From Thomasclavelia spiroformis (GTDB lineage Bacteria; Bacillota_I; Bacilli_A; Erysipelotrichales; Coprobacillaceae), in NCBI GenBank assembly GCA_016901755.1, contig JACJKV010000005.1, forward strand, positions 48,984 to 112,983: a stretch of DNA of 64,000 nt. Reading direction: 5' to 3'. Position 1 is the stretch's first letter. Each line of letters starts with the position of its first letter. This document shows positions 42,849 through 50,912 of this stretch, piece after piece. The translations under genes and the position numbers were made by a program. The notes beneath the pieces are model-generated. The model saw only the letters and a program-made list of their open reading frames with translations, was not told where the DNA came from and did no database searches.

Positions 42849-43013
42849 AATGGTTTGTATTTATCCATCTGTATATCGCCTTATTTATTCAACAGAAAGC
42901 AAGACAATTTCAAGGAGAAACATGCTCACTTCGTTCGTCCTTGATATTGTCTTTTGAGCTTTCTGTTTTATTTTTCTTGGCGATATACGAAATGGATAAA
43001 AAATAGAACCATT
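42849..43013. repeat. 165-bp imperfect inverted repeat (MITE-like hairpin)
   Basis: Arms from AATGGTT (42849), TTTATCCAT, TATATCGCC, CAGAAAGC and AGACAAT to CAAGGA pair in reverse order with TCCTTG, ATTGTCT, GCTTTCTG, GGCGATATA, ATGGATAAA and AACCATT (43013). The loop is about 42918-42938 (GCTCACTTCGTTCG). No coding gene inside. The size and cruciform form suggest a non-autonomous mobile repeat or a strong RNA hairpin. Confidence 0.7.
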
Positions 43014-43092
43014 AAGGATAATTTTATGTAAAAAAAGCTATAATAAGAGTATAGATAAATATATATAAATAAATCAATAAATTTATTGATGT

Positions 43093-43115
43093 TTTTAACG
43101 ATAAAGCATATATTA
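43093..43115 (+). promoter_or_regulatory. Candidate toxin-antitoxin promoter
   Basis: TTGATG and TATATT boxes about 17 bases apart just upstream of the antitoxin gene (approximate positions). Confidence 0.4.
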
Positions 43116-43135
43116 TAAGTGAAGAGGTGAATGTT

Positions 43136-43459
43136 ATGAACGTAGTTAGAACTATTATAGAAAGTACTGTTCCAATTTCACAATTTAATCGTGGTTTAGC
43201 TGGTAAGATTTTTGATGAAGTCAAAAAATATGGAGCTAAAATTGTTATGAAAAATAATGAACCTGAGTGTGTTCTTCTATCACCAGAAGATTATATTGCT
43301 TTAATCGATCTGGTTAATGATGCAAAACTTCTACTTTTAGCTAATGAAAGAATGGAAAAATATGATGCAAACAAACTTGTATCACATGAAGATGTTATGA
43401 AAAGATATGGAGTTACAGCTTCTGATTTAGAAGATTGTGATGAAATTGAGTTTGAATAA
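43136..43459 (+). CDS. Type II antitoxin, Phd/YefM-RelB-like
   Basis: A 107-residue DNA-binding antitoxin: VVRTIIESTVPISQFNRGLAGKIFDEVKKYGAKIVMKNNEPECVLLSPEDYIALIDLVNDAKLLLLANERM shows the Phd/YefM N-terminal fold (prevent-host-death type: IS-x-F-NRG, K-NN-EP-CVLLSPEDY). Its acidic C-terminal tail (YGVTASDLEDCDEIEFE) would wrap the toxin. Start ATG 43136 after GAAGAGGTG. Overlaps the toxin gene by one base (TAATG), so the pair is coupled and probably autorepressed. A decayed copy lies at 45325-45700. Confidence 0.9.
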   Translation: MNVVRTIIESTVPISQFNRGLAGKIFDEVKKYGAKIVMKNNEPECVLLSPEDYIALIDLVNDAKLLLLANERMEKYDANKLVSHEDVMKRYGVTASDLEDCDEIEFE

Positions 43460-43785
43460 TGTGGGATGTTAAATATTTACCAGAGGCACTTGATGATTTA
43501 GATGAACTTGATGGAAGTCAAAGAAAATTAGTATTAAAATCAATTGAGAAAATAAGAAAGAATCCATTATCACAACAAGAGGGTGGTTATGGGAAGTTAC
43601 TTGGAAAAAGAGGAAATACTGATTTAACTGGATTCTTGAAAATCAAATTAAGAGCATCGGGATTAAGGTTGGTATATAAAGTTATTAAGCAAGAAGATAG
43701 AATGTTGATTGTTGTGATTGGAGCTAGAGAAGACAAAGAAGTCTATTCTATAGCAGATAAGCGTATCAAGAAGAACGATTTATAA
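43459..43785 (+). CDS. Type II toxin, RelE/ParE superfamily
   Basis: A 108-residue RelE/ParE-fold protein: WDVKYLPEALDDLDELDGSQRKLVLKSIEKIRKNPLSQQEGGYGKLLGKR...GFLKIKLRASGLRLVYKVIKQEDRMLIVVIGAREDKEVYSIADKRI. The LxGxxxxKLRxxGxRLVYKV core is typical of RelE-type mRNA interferases, though ParE-like gyrase toxins share the fold. Directly downstream of, and overlapping, its antitoxin. Intact. Confidence 0.92.
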   Translation: MWDVKYLPEALDDLDELDGSQRKLVLKSIEKIRKNPLSQQEGGYGKLLGKRGNTDLTGFLKIKLRASGLRLVYKVIKQEDRMLIVVIGAREDKEVYSIADKRIKKNDL

Positions 43786-43808
43786 TCGAAGTGTATTAGA
43801 CTGGAATT

Positions 43809-43840
43809 AAGAGGAAATTTATTTGCGTTTCCTCTTTTCT
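43809..43840 (+). terminator. Terminator of the toxin-antitoxin operon
   Basis: Perfect AAGAGGAAA / TTTCCTCTT stem, then TTCTT. Confidence 0.85.
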
Positions 43841-43960
43841 TATACTTTTTGGGTTTGTCAAGAAAAGTGTGTATTTAATTTTTAATATTTGTATTTTTGT
43901 ATTTATATCTGTGAAAAAAGTAATAAGTATTTTCACATTTTTATTGCTCATGCCGAAACA

Positions 43961-43991
43961 GACAAGGGGATAATGGTCCCTTGTCTTTTTT
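43961..43991 (+). terminator. Terminator-like hairpin at the IS edge
   Basis: GACAAGGG / CCCTTGTC stem with T6 on the plus strand, 20-50 bases beyond the transposase stop; it would block transcription entering the IS from the left. Confidence 0.6.
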
Positions 43992-44012
43992 CGATATTTA
44001 AGATTTTGAAAA

Positions 44013-45143
44013 TTAATAATTCATGTATTTTTCAATTCGACTTCTGAAATCATCATCAATCATCAGCTGATTTAGCGTCATTGACCAGTTGCTGATACGT
44101 CCCTTCTCCCATTTTCTGGACAGTTCACATATGCGAAGATACAGTACTTTGTAAAGTGCATTTTCATTTGGAAATGTTCCTTTTTTTGTGACCTTTCTGA
44201 AGCTTGAATTGACTGATTCGATGGCATTTGTTGTATACATGATCTTTATGACAGCACTTCCGTAATTGAACAGCTGTTCTATGTGCACGAAATTTCTTTC
44301 CCATACACCTATGGCTCCAGGATACTGTTTCCATTCACTGCAGAACGATTCAAATGCTGTCTGTGCTGCTTTCAGGCTTGAAGCTCCATATACTCTTTTT
44401 AATGACTGTGTGAATTTCTTGTAGTCCCTGCTTGGTATGTATTTTACTGAATTTCTGATCAGATGGACAATGCATCTTTGTACGATGACCCTGTTAAAAA
44501 CAGATCTGGCTCCTTCTTCCAGTCCTGACACACCATCCATCGAAATAAAGAGAACTTCTTCAACTCCTCGTGTCTTCAGCTCATCAAATATCTGCATCCA
44601 CTGTTTTTTGCTTTCTGTCGGTGAAAGCCACAGTCCCAGTATTTCCTTGTGTCCTTCAAGATCGTATCCAAGGATCACATACACTGCTACCTGAGAGACC
44701 TCATAGTCCTGACGCAGTGAAACATACATGCAGTCAACAAAAAGAAATGGATAGCACTTTTTCAGGGGACGGCTGCGCCATTCTTCAAGTTCTGGGATAA
44801 CTTTATCAGTAATGTCTGAAATCATTTCATGCGATACTGAAAATCCATAAATGTCTTCGATCGTTGATGAAATATCACGTTGAGACATGCCTCTTGCATA
44901 CATGGCCAGTACCTTGTCTTCTATTGATGATACATCTTTCTGTCTTTTAGGAACGATGACAGGTTCAAAGGTACCGTCTCTGTCTCTTGGCGATTTAATT
45001 TCAACTTCTCCCTGAGATGTCTTGAGTATCTTTTTTGTATATCCGTTTCTGCGGTTAGATGTGCTTTTTGGACCTTTGTCATTAGCTTCATAGCCAAGAT
45101 GATGATCCATCTCCCCCTCGAAGATAAGGATATTATGATGCAA
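44013..45143 (-). pseudogene. IS256-family transposase, N-terminally truncated
   Basis: 376 residues of a Mutator/IS256 DDE transposase. Catalytic residues are present: Asp in FLFVDCMYVSLRQ, Asp in FISMDGVSGLEEG, Glu in TTNAIESVNSSFRK; also MSQRDISSTIEDIYGFSVSHEMISDITDKV. Family members start about 30-50 residues earlier; here normal homology begins only at EGEMDHHLGYE, preceded by an unrelated MHHNILIF stretch, with no good ribosome site. No matching pair of terminal inverted repeats was found by eye, so the right end is probably lost and the copy immobile. Confidence 0.8.
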
Positions 45144-45263
45144 CTTATTAAGACAATGATTAAGTAAAAATGATATACCTTAGTAACGAAAAACTTTTTT
45201 GCAATCAAATTTCAGAACCTTTTGGTTAATGGCAGGTATTGATTTTCTTTAGAGTTTGTTGAC

Positions 45264-45320
45264 GTGAGAAGATTAGAGAAGTATTTAAACTTTGTAAGAA
45301 GTTTAGATGCTCCTTTTTTT
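45264..45320 (+). repeat. Terminator-like direct repeat, copy 2
   Basis: Matches 41248-41304 with about four mismatches, including the hairpin and T-run. It lies between the IS remnant and the decayed toxin-antitoxin copy. Confidence 0.7.
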
Positions 45321-45324
45321 GTTA

Positions 45325-45700
45325 TATGAAGATTATATTGCTTTGATCAATCGGTTCATGGTGCAAAACTTCTGAAGAAGTATTGAAAAAATATGGAATC
45401 AATGTATCTAATTTTAAAGATTGTAATGATGTCGAGTTTGAATAATCTAGGAAGTTAAATTTTTACTAGGGTTATTTGATGATGTAGATGAACTTGATAG
45501 AAGTCAAAGATAATCAGGTAGAAAGAATTTATTATCATAAACAGCAGGAAAAATGGTAAATTGCCTGAAAAAAGGGGAAATATTGATTTAACAGGGTTAT
45601 AGAAAAAATTAAGAGCATCTGATCTAAGACTGGTGTTTGATTATAGCTAGAGAAGAAGCTGTTTGTTAACAGAAAAACGTATCAGGAAAAATGATTGATT
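45325..45700 (+). pseudogene. Decayed second copy of the RelE-type toxin-antitoxin pair
   Basis: Segments align with the intact pair at 43136-43785: an EDYIALI-like start, a stretch ending ...DCNDVEFE then TAA, then ...DDVDELDRSQR, KLPEKRGNIDLTG and RASDLRLVFD, broken by several stops and small deletions. The order and spacing follow the intact operon, so this is a degenerated paralogue, not a different gene. Confidence 0.75.
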
Positions 45701-46070
45701 GACTAAGCATATGAAAAAACACTCGAGGATTTTGTTTGAACTTCCTTTTTTATTGGGCTGTTTAAAAATAAATCATATTCTGAATCAATGATAATGCAAT
45801 GCATGGGGAAATAAAAAAACTGTTTGATAGCTAAAGTTATCAGCAAAACCGGATACATAGCTTAAAAACAACATGCCATACTTTGATATAACAAAGCATA
45901 GAAGTCATGCATTGCGGGAATGAAAATTATCTGGGATTTGTCGTTATATTTAGAAAATCAGCTAATAATAGTATCGAAGAGTGATGTTTTATAAGCAAAG
46001 TTTATTTCTTTGTGAAAATTTTCTTTTTATCTTGATTTTATAAAGAATAATGTTAGAATGTCTTAAACAA
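45701..46070. other. Non-coding right border of the island
   Basis: No intact gene. A -35/-10-like pair TTGATT and TAGAAT (about 46032-46060) before the deacetylase gene is the only feature seen. Confidence 0.45.
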
Positions 46071-46101
46071 GAAAAATGTCGAAAAATGAAGAGGAAAAAA
46101 T

Positions 46102-47508
46102 ATGAGAAAATTAAAGAAAAAAGTTATTGTGATTTTAGCTCTTGTTGTCGTCGTTGCTGGAGTAGCGATATATCTTCTGACGCGTCCAGCAATAGCGTTT
46201 AATGATGATGTTCAAATAGAAATTAATGGTCAATATGATGCTCTTTCCTTTATTGAAAAAGTAAGAGGGCATGATATAAGCGAGGTTAAAGCAGATACTG
46301 CCAAGGTAGATGTAAGTAAACTGGGAACATACACTATTACTTATGCCCTTGGTGATGAAAGCTATGAGTTAGAGGTGGAAGTTGTTGATACTAAAGCCCC
46401 TGATTTCGATGTGAAAAAAGATGTGGTTGCTGATGCTTCAGGAAAACTGAAAGCCAGCGAACTGGTAGAAAATATTAAAGATGAAACCAAAACCAAAGTG
46501 TATTTTAAAGAAGACTATGATTTAAAGAAAACAGGTAATCAGAAGGTTACGGTCGTCGTTGAAGATGAAGGAGAAAATAAAACTGAAAAGCAGGTAAAAG
46601 TCAAGATCGTTGATGACAAAGAAGCTCCTTCATTAACTGGAATTCAGGATCTGGTCGTCTTGCAGAATAAAGATGTTGATTATTTAAAAAATGTAAAAGC
46701 TGCTGATGATTATGACCCATCACCAGAAATCAAAGTTGATGACAGTCAGGTCAAACTGTCAAAGCTGGGAAATTATCAGGTGACTTATACAGTTAGTGAC
46801 AGATCAGGAAATAAGAAAAAATATGAGCAGACAGTTTCAGTTGTCGATAAACTGCCAATTAAAGATAAAGCCCAATCAGAAGAAAAAATTGTTTATCTGA
46901 CCTTTGATGATGGACCATCGGCCAACACCCAGAAAATTTTAGATATTTTAGATCAGTATAATGCTAAGGCTACATTTTTTGTTACGGGAACGAATCAGAA
47001 ATATAATTATCTGATCAAAGAAGCGCATAAACGTGGTCATACAGTAGGATTACATACATATAGCCATGATTATGCAGCGCTATATAAATCGGTTGATGCT
47101 TATTTTGATGATTTAAATAAAGTAGGTGAAATGGTAAAAAAAGAAATTGGCTTTGTGCCAAGATTTATCAGATTCCCAGGTGGGGCATCGAATACTGTTT
47201 CAAGAAAATACTGTCCGGGTATAATGTCGACGCTTGTTAAAGAAGTCAAAGCCAGAGGTTATCAGTATTATGACTGGAATGCAGATAGTACTGATGCATC
47301 AGGAAATCATGTGGCGGTAAGCAAGCTGGTAGCTAATGGGACATCAAGTCGAGCTAACAATATTAATCTGTTATGTCATGATACTGATGCTAAATCAACG
47401 ACAGTTGAAGCCCTGCCGGCAATTATTACCCACTATCAGCAGTTAGGTTATCAGTTCAAAGGAATCGATGAAGATTCATTTACTCCACATCAAAAAGTCA
47501 ATAACTAA
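46102..47508 (+). CDS. Membrane-anchored polysaccharide deacetylase with Ig-like repeats
   Basis: A 468-residue extracellular NodB-type deacetylase, likely acting on peptidoglycan N-acetyl groups. N-terminal signal anchor (residues 8-28), three beta-sandwich (bacterial Ig-like) modules over about 33-250, then the catalytic domain: motif 1 TFDDGPS with Asp269/Asp270, motif 2 metal-binding His318 and His322 in GLHTYSHDY, motif 3 RFPGG. The C-terminus contains LLCHDTDAKSTTVEALPAII. A shorter paralogue sits at 50913-52076 with the same layout but fewer Ig-like modules. Confidence 0.92.
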   Translation: MRKLKKKVIVILALVVVVAGVAIYLLTRPAIAFNDDVQIEINGQYDALSFIEKVRGHDISEVKADTAKVDVSKLGTYTITYALGDESYELEVEVVDTKAPDFDVKKDVVADASGKLKASELVENIKDETKTKVYFKEDYDLKKTGNQKVTVVVEDEGENKTEKQVKVKIVDDKEAPSLTGIQDLVVLQNKDVDYLKNVKAADDYDPSPEIKVDDSQVKLSKLGNYQVTYTVSDRSGNKKKYEQTVSVVDKLPIKDKAQSEEKIVYLTFDDGPSANTQKILDILDQYNAKATFFVTGTNQKYNYLIKEAHKRGHTVGLHTYSHDYAALYKSVDAYFDDLNKVGEMVKKEIGFVPRFIRFPGGASNTVSRKYCPGIMSTLVKEVKARGYQYYDWNADSTDASGNHVAVSKLVANGTSSRANNINLLCHDTDAKSTTVEALPAIITHYQQLGYQFKGIDEDSFTPHQKVNN

Positions 47509-47512
47509 TAAA

Positions 47513-47550
47513 AATACCAAATTTCAATCTGAAATTTGGTATTATTTTTT
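47513..47550. terminator. Bidirectional terminator
   Basis: Perfect AATACCAAATTTCA / TGAAATTTGGTATT stem with T8, between convergent genes. Confidence 0.9.
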
Positions 47551-48141
47551 TTAAATATAATGCTGTATAATTTTTGTCACAGCGACTGCAATGATGGTTC
47601 CAGTAATAGCTTCGAGCACACCGTTAGTCATGATAATACCTAAAAAATAAGGTAACAGCTGCTGATAGCTTTGACCAATTGAAGAGGCATACTGACTGCC
47701 AAAAATCAAATAGATTCCTCCTAAAACCAATACGGTATTGGTTAATGAGCCCATCATAGCACTTACGGTCATAACGACAGTTCGACGATGCCATTGCCAT
47801 TTTTCATAAATCCATCCTGATACATAGCCAATCAGCATCCTTGGTATGATGGCAATCAATGCGGACATGAATGATCCACTGATCAATGGTGAAAAGACAA
47901 AAGAGGTTACGGTTGGTGAGATCGTATTGATCAGCAAGCTGGACAAACCAAATACCAGTCCAATACCAGCACCTTTTTCTTTTCCTAAGGTCATTGCGGC
48001 AATGATAACCGGAATGTGCAATGTTGTGGCACGTAAGGGACCAATCGGAATAAATCCTAAAAAGGGTACCATGACCATCAACAGTTCGATCGCTATAAAA
48101 AGCGACATGAACGCCAGGTTCTTTGTTTTTCTGTTTTTCAT
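47551..48141 (-). CDS. ECF transporter S-component (vitamin uptake, pantothenate-like)
   Basis: A 196-residue protein with about six transmembrane helices, of the ECF S-component type. AFMSLFIAIELLMVMVPFLGFIPIGPLRATTLHIPVIIAAMTLGKEKGAGIGLVFGLSSLLINT resembles PanT-like proteins, so pantothenate is my best guess; other vitamins cannot be excluded. It needs the shared EcfAAT module encoded elsewhere. A second S-component, queT, is at 2142-2621. The 5' UTR is long and can fold (see the adjacent entry). Confidence 0.82.
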   Translation of the reverse strand: MKNRKTKNLAFMSLFIAIELLMVMVPFLGFIPIGPLRATTLHIPVIIAAMTLGKEKGAGIGLVFGLSSLLINTISPTVTSFVFSPLISGSFMSALIAIIPRMLIGYVSGWIYEKWQWHRRTVVMTVSAMMGSLTNTVLVLGGIYLIFGSQYASSIGQSYQQLLPYFLGIIMTNGVLEAITGTIIAVAVTKIIQHYI

Positions 48142-48190
48142 TTTTCCTCCACTATCGCTTCTTGAAGAATGCGATGTATTAAAATAAAAT

Positions 48191-48255
48191 CTGTTAAAAT
48201 GTACAGACGGTTAATGCCTGAAAAAGTCACTACCATTTGTCTGCTTGTTTAACAG
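48191..48255 (-). promoter_or_regulatory. Structured 5' UTR of the ECF S-component gene, candidate riboswitch
   Basis: On the minus strand, closing stem CTGTTAAA / TTTAACAG (48248-48255 with 48191-48198) encloses a second stem CAGAC / GTCTG and a possible GGT / ACC pairing around an internal loop. It starts at the predicted transcription start. No match to a known riboswitch class was recognised. Confidence 0.45.
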
Positions 48256-48259
48256 CCAT

Positions 48260-48265
48260 ATTATA
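48260..48265 (-). promoter_or_regulatory. -10 box of the ECF S-component gene
   Basis: Perfect TATAAT on the minus strand with a weak TTTTCA -35 17 bases upstream; gives a 5' UTR of about 110 bases. Confidence 0.6.
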
Positions 48266-48342
48266 CATAAAAACTAAATTATTGAAAATATAAAACAGAC
48301 ATAAATAATCGATAAATGAATATATTAATGGCGGTGAGGAAA

Positions 48343-48903
48343 ATGAATAAAAGTGATATCGTTTTGGTCAATGCTGATCATCCTATTGATGAACATAAAA
48401 GATTAGATTTAATCAGGATATTTGACAGGCAGTTTGTTTCATATGAAGCTTATCGTCCATTTTTGGATATGTATGCTCAAATGAAAAAAGAAGGACTGGA
48501 GCCCATTGTCTGTTCATCCTATCGTTCGATAGAAAAACAGGAAGATCTCTTTCAGGGGAAATGTCAGTTATATCTGCAACAGGGCTACGCGCTGGAACAG
48601 GCGCAAGAACTGGCCAGTCAATGGGTTGCCAGACCCTATTGCAGCGAACATCACACTGGATTGGCAGTTGATATTGTATCTAAAGAAAATGAGCGTCTGG
48701 ATGACAGTCAGGAACAGACAGCTGTTAATCGGTGGCTGATGAAAAACAGCTGGAAATATGGCTTTATTTTAAGATATCCACGGGGTAAAAAGGAAAAGAC
48801 AAAAGTTAATTATGAACCATGGCATTATCGCTATGTAGGTAAAGAACATGCCCGTTTGATGTATCAAAATGACATGACGCTAGAAGAATATCTGGGAAAA
48901 TAA
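48343..48903 (+). CDS. M15-family D-alanyl-D-alanine carboxypeptidase (VanY type)
   Basis: A zinc peptidase trimming the terminal D-Ala of peptidoglycan stems. Zinc ligands lie in YCSEHHTGLAVDI (His and Asp) and EPWHYRYVG (His). No signal peptide is visible, unusual for an enzyme acting outside, so it may be cytoplasmic or phage-like. Start chosen at ATG 48343 (MNKSDIVLVN), just after GGTGAGG; an in-frame ATG at 48316 lacks a ribosome site. Confidence 0.82.
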   Translation: MNKSDIVLVNADHPIDEHKRLDLIRIFDRQFVSYEAYRPFLDMYAQMKKEGLEPIVCSSYRSIEKQEDLFQGKCQLYLQQGYALEQAQELASQWVARPYCSEHHTGLAVDIVSKENERLDDSQEQTAVNRWLMKNSWKYGFILRYPRGKKEKTKVNYEPWHYRYVGKEHARLMYQNDMTLEEYLGK

Positions 48904-48930
48904 AAATGCTCGTATGAGCATTTTTAAAAT
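48903..48930. terminator. Bidirectional terminator
   Basis: AAAAATGCTC / GAGCATTTTT stem between convergent genes. Confidence 0.8.
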
Positions 48931-49595
48931 TCTTTATTTTCAATGAAATGAGTGCTTATCTTTAATGAAATCCATAGGCTTATCAATACCAGGAGACAAA
49001 GACCAGCTATAAGCGGATATGGATTCATCGTCATCATTGATGTAATTACAGGGTCAATATCGATATGCAGCAGTTTTAAGAGATAATAGAAAATCAAAAT
49101 GATGATAGTCAACGTGCCAAAAACAATAAACATGGCATACTGTGACTTTTCACTGTTTAGTTTGACTTGCGCAGGAATCAGCAGAGATATCAGAAAAAGT
49201 GAAAATAACAGTGTCAACAGGCAGCCTGAAAGCCATTCAATATCGATAAAAGCAAAACTTTGCATTGTCTGATACTGAGAGATGATGGCTAAAGCAGTAG
49301 CAATCAGACATAAGATCAGACTAAGCAGAAAACCTAAACAGTATTTTTCTTTGACATATTGTCTGCGAGTTGTTGGTAATGTCAGAATAAAAGCCAGACC
49401 ATGGTTAAAATCATCGTAATTCAATGTTGACAATGTTAAGATTCCAGCAAATACACTATAATAACCTAAAATAAAATAAATATTTTTGTAGAAGATCGAA
49501 TAAACGATGCCAAAAACAAGTAAAAATGCAAATATGATCTTATTTTGAAATAAATAAGCAAAATCTTTTCTTAATAGTCCTTTCATGTTATTCAC
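48924..49595 (-). CDS. ABC-2-type permease of the YtrA-regulated transporter
   Basis: A 223-residue membrane protein with about six transmembrane helices (FAFLLVFGIVYSIFYK, YCLGFLLSLILCLIATALAII, GCLLTLLFSLFLISLLIP and others), of the ABC-2 family. It overlaps the ATPase gene by 8 bases and ends a three-gene operon regulator-ATPase-permease. Likely an exporter sensing cell-wall or antibiotic stress, by analogy with YtrA-controlled transporters; substrate unknown. Confidence 0.8.
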   Translation of the reverse strand: MNNMKGLLRKDFAYLFQNKIIFAFLLVFGIVYSIFYKNIYFILGYYSVFAGILTLSTLNYDDFNHGLAFILTLPTTRRQYVKEKYCLGFLLSLILCLIATALAIISQYQTMQSFAFIDIEWLSGCLLTLLFSLFLISLLIPAQVKLNSEKSQYAMFIVFGTLTIIILIFYYLLKLLHIDIDPVITSMMTMNPYPLIAGLCLLVLISLWISLKISTHFIENKEF

Positions 49596-50424
49596 CTCTT
49601 ATCATCAATGTAAAAAGATCATCGATACGGTTTTTTTCAATGACGATTTCTGGATAGTTTTCTAAATAAAACTGTCTTTGATTGGTTAGACAGATATAGC
49701 CATATGGTTCTTTTTTATATTTAAGAATATATGTCTTATCTAAAGTATTAAACTGATCATGATCAGTTTTTAATAATGCATAGCAATTAAACAGGGTATC
49801 GATATCTTCATGCAGGATGATCTGTCCCTGATCGATCATATAAATATCATCACACAGATTTTCCAGATCAGAAGAGATATGCGAACTGATGAGAATTGAG
49901 CGTTCATCATTTTCCAGCATATAGTCTCTTAACAGATCAAGAATCTCATCTCTGGCCAGAACATCCAGCCCTGCTGTAGGCTCATCAAGAATCAGCAGTT
50001 TTGACTGATGTGATAAAGCAATAAGAACTTTCAGTTTTGCTTTCATACCTGTAGAAAAAGTAGAAATTTTTTTGTTGAGTGGTAAAGCAAATTTTTGACA
50101 ATTCGCCATAAACATTGCCTTGTCAAAGTGTTCATACATATTTTCCAAAATGGCTACTATATCTTTGATCTTTAAAAATTCACTGAATCCAGCATCAGCC
50201 AGCACGACACCAATATTTTCTTTAGGGTAAGTTTTCTGATCATGATCATCGATTCTGATCGATCCGCTGTCAATTCTAATAAGATCGAGAATGGCTTTGA
50301 AAACAGTTGTTTTTCCGGCACCATTTTGTCCAATCAGACCGGTAATGCAGCCAGGATGAACAGTCAATGAACAGTTCAGCTTGAAATCGGGATACTTTTT
50401 GGTAACATGATTAAGTTCTAACAT
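49588..50424 (-). CDS. ABC transporter ATPase
   Basis: A 278-residue ATPase. Walker A GQNGAGKTT (about residue 33), Q-loop region, signature-like FSTGMKAKLKVLIALSHQSKLLILDEPTAGLD with Walker B, and SSHISSDLENLCD (H-loop). The about 60 C-terminal residues form a DUF-like tail. Two bases behind ytrA, overlapping the permease. Confidence 0.9.
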   Translation of the reverse strand: MLELNHVTKKYPDFKLNCSLTVHPGCITGLIGQNGAGKTTVFKAILDLIRIDSGSIRIDDHDQKTYPKENIGVVLADAGFSEFLKIKDIVAILENMYEHFDKAMFMANCQKFALPLNKKISTFSTGMKAKLKVLIALSHQSKLLILDEPTAGLDVLARDEILDLLRDYMLENDERSILISSHISSDLENLCDDIYMIDQGQIILHEDIDTLFNCYALLKTDHDQFNTLDKTYILKYKKEPYGYICLTNQRQFYLENYPEIVIEKNRIDDLFTLMIRGE

Positions 50425-50426
50425 CG

Positions 50427-50807
50427 TTATTCCTCCAATATTAATTCAAATATATCTTTGGTCTGAGAATCAGAAATACCAGACTGTCTGGCTTTGATAA
50501 TGGCCTTTTCCAGAAGCTTTTCAATTTCTTTTTTTGTTTCTTCTAACAGTATATCCTGATTGATCGAAGAAACATATGTTCCTTTACCATGAATGGTTGT
50601 TGTAAAGCCTTCAGCTTCAAGATTGTCATAGGCTTTTTTTACCGTTAAGGCACTGATTTTCAGTTCTTTAGCTAAGGCTCGAACCGATGGCAATGGGTCA
50701 TTAACTTTCAGATCACCATGTGAAATCATTTTTTTTATTTGATTCATAATTTGTTCGTAAATAGGAATCATGGATGAGTTATTTATAATAATGCGCATAT
50801 TATTCAC
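50427..50807 (-). CDS. YtrA-subfamily GntR transcriptional repressor
   Basis: A 126-residue regulator: winged HTH IPIYEQIMNQIKKMISHGDLKVNDPLPSVRALAKELKISALTVKKAYDNLEAEGFTTTIHGKGTYVS, followed by a short C-terminal helical dimerisation tail, the YtrA subfamily layout without a ligand domain. First gene of its operon and probably self-repressing through the palindrome at 50818-50867. Confidence 0.93.
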   Translation of the reverse strand: MNNMRIIINNSSMIPIYEQIMNQIKKMISHGDLKVNDPLPSVRALAKELKISALTVKKAYDNLEAEGFTTTIHGKGTYVSSINQDILLEETKKEIEKLLEKAIIKARQSGISDSQTKDIFELILEE

Positions 50808-50817
50808 CTCTATCTAT

Positions 50818-50867
50818 AAACAGTATATAACAGTATATAACATCAAGTCAACTGTTATATACTGTTT
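50818..50867 (-). promoter_or_regulatory. Operator/promoter of the ytrA operon
   Basis: Perfect 16-base inverted arms: AAACAGTATATAACAG at 50818-50833 and CTGTTATATACTGTTT at 50852-50867. A TTGACT -35 and TATACT/TATATA -10 lie between and over them on the minus strand. The palindrome would place a dimeric repressor directly on the promoter. Confidence 0.88.
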
Positions 50868-50912
50868 ATCATAAAAAATATAACTCATCATAAAATAAAA
50901 TGAGGTAAGTCT

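Noticed and set aside
42750..43006. Two small plus-strand proteins over the 165-bp palindrome
   Set aside because: They arise from the hairpin element, have no ribosome sites and show no family resemblance.
44921..45208. A 95-residue gene in the alternative frame over the transposase start
   Set aside because: It is a shadow of the transposase frame and matches no family.
37346..46000. A CRISPR array or intact phage in the accessory island
   Set aside because: The repeats are few, irregular in spacing and unlike CRISPR repeats; no phage structural, cas or integrase genes are present.
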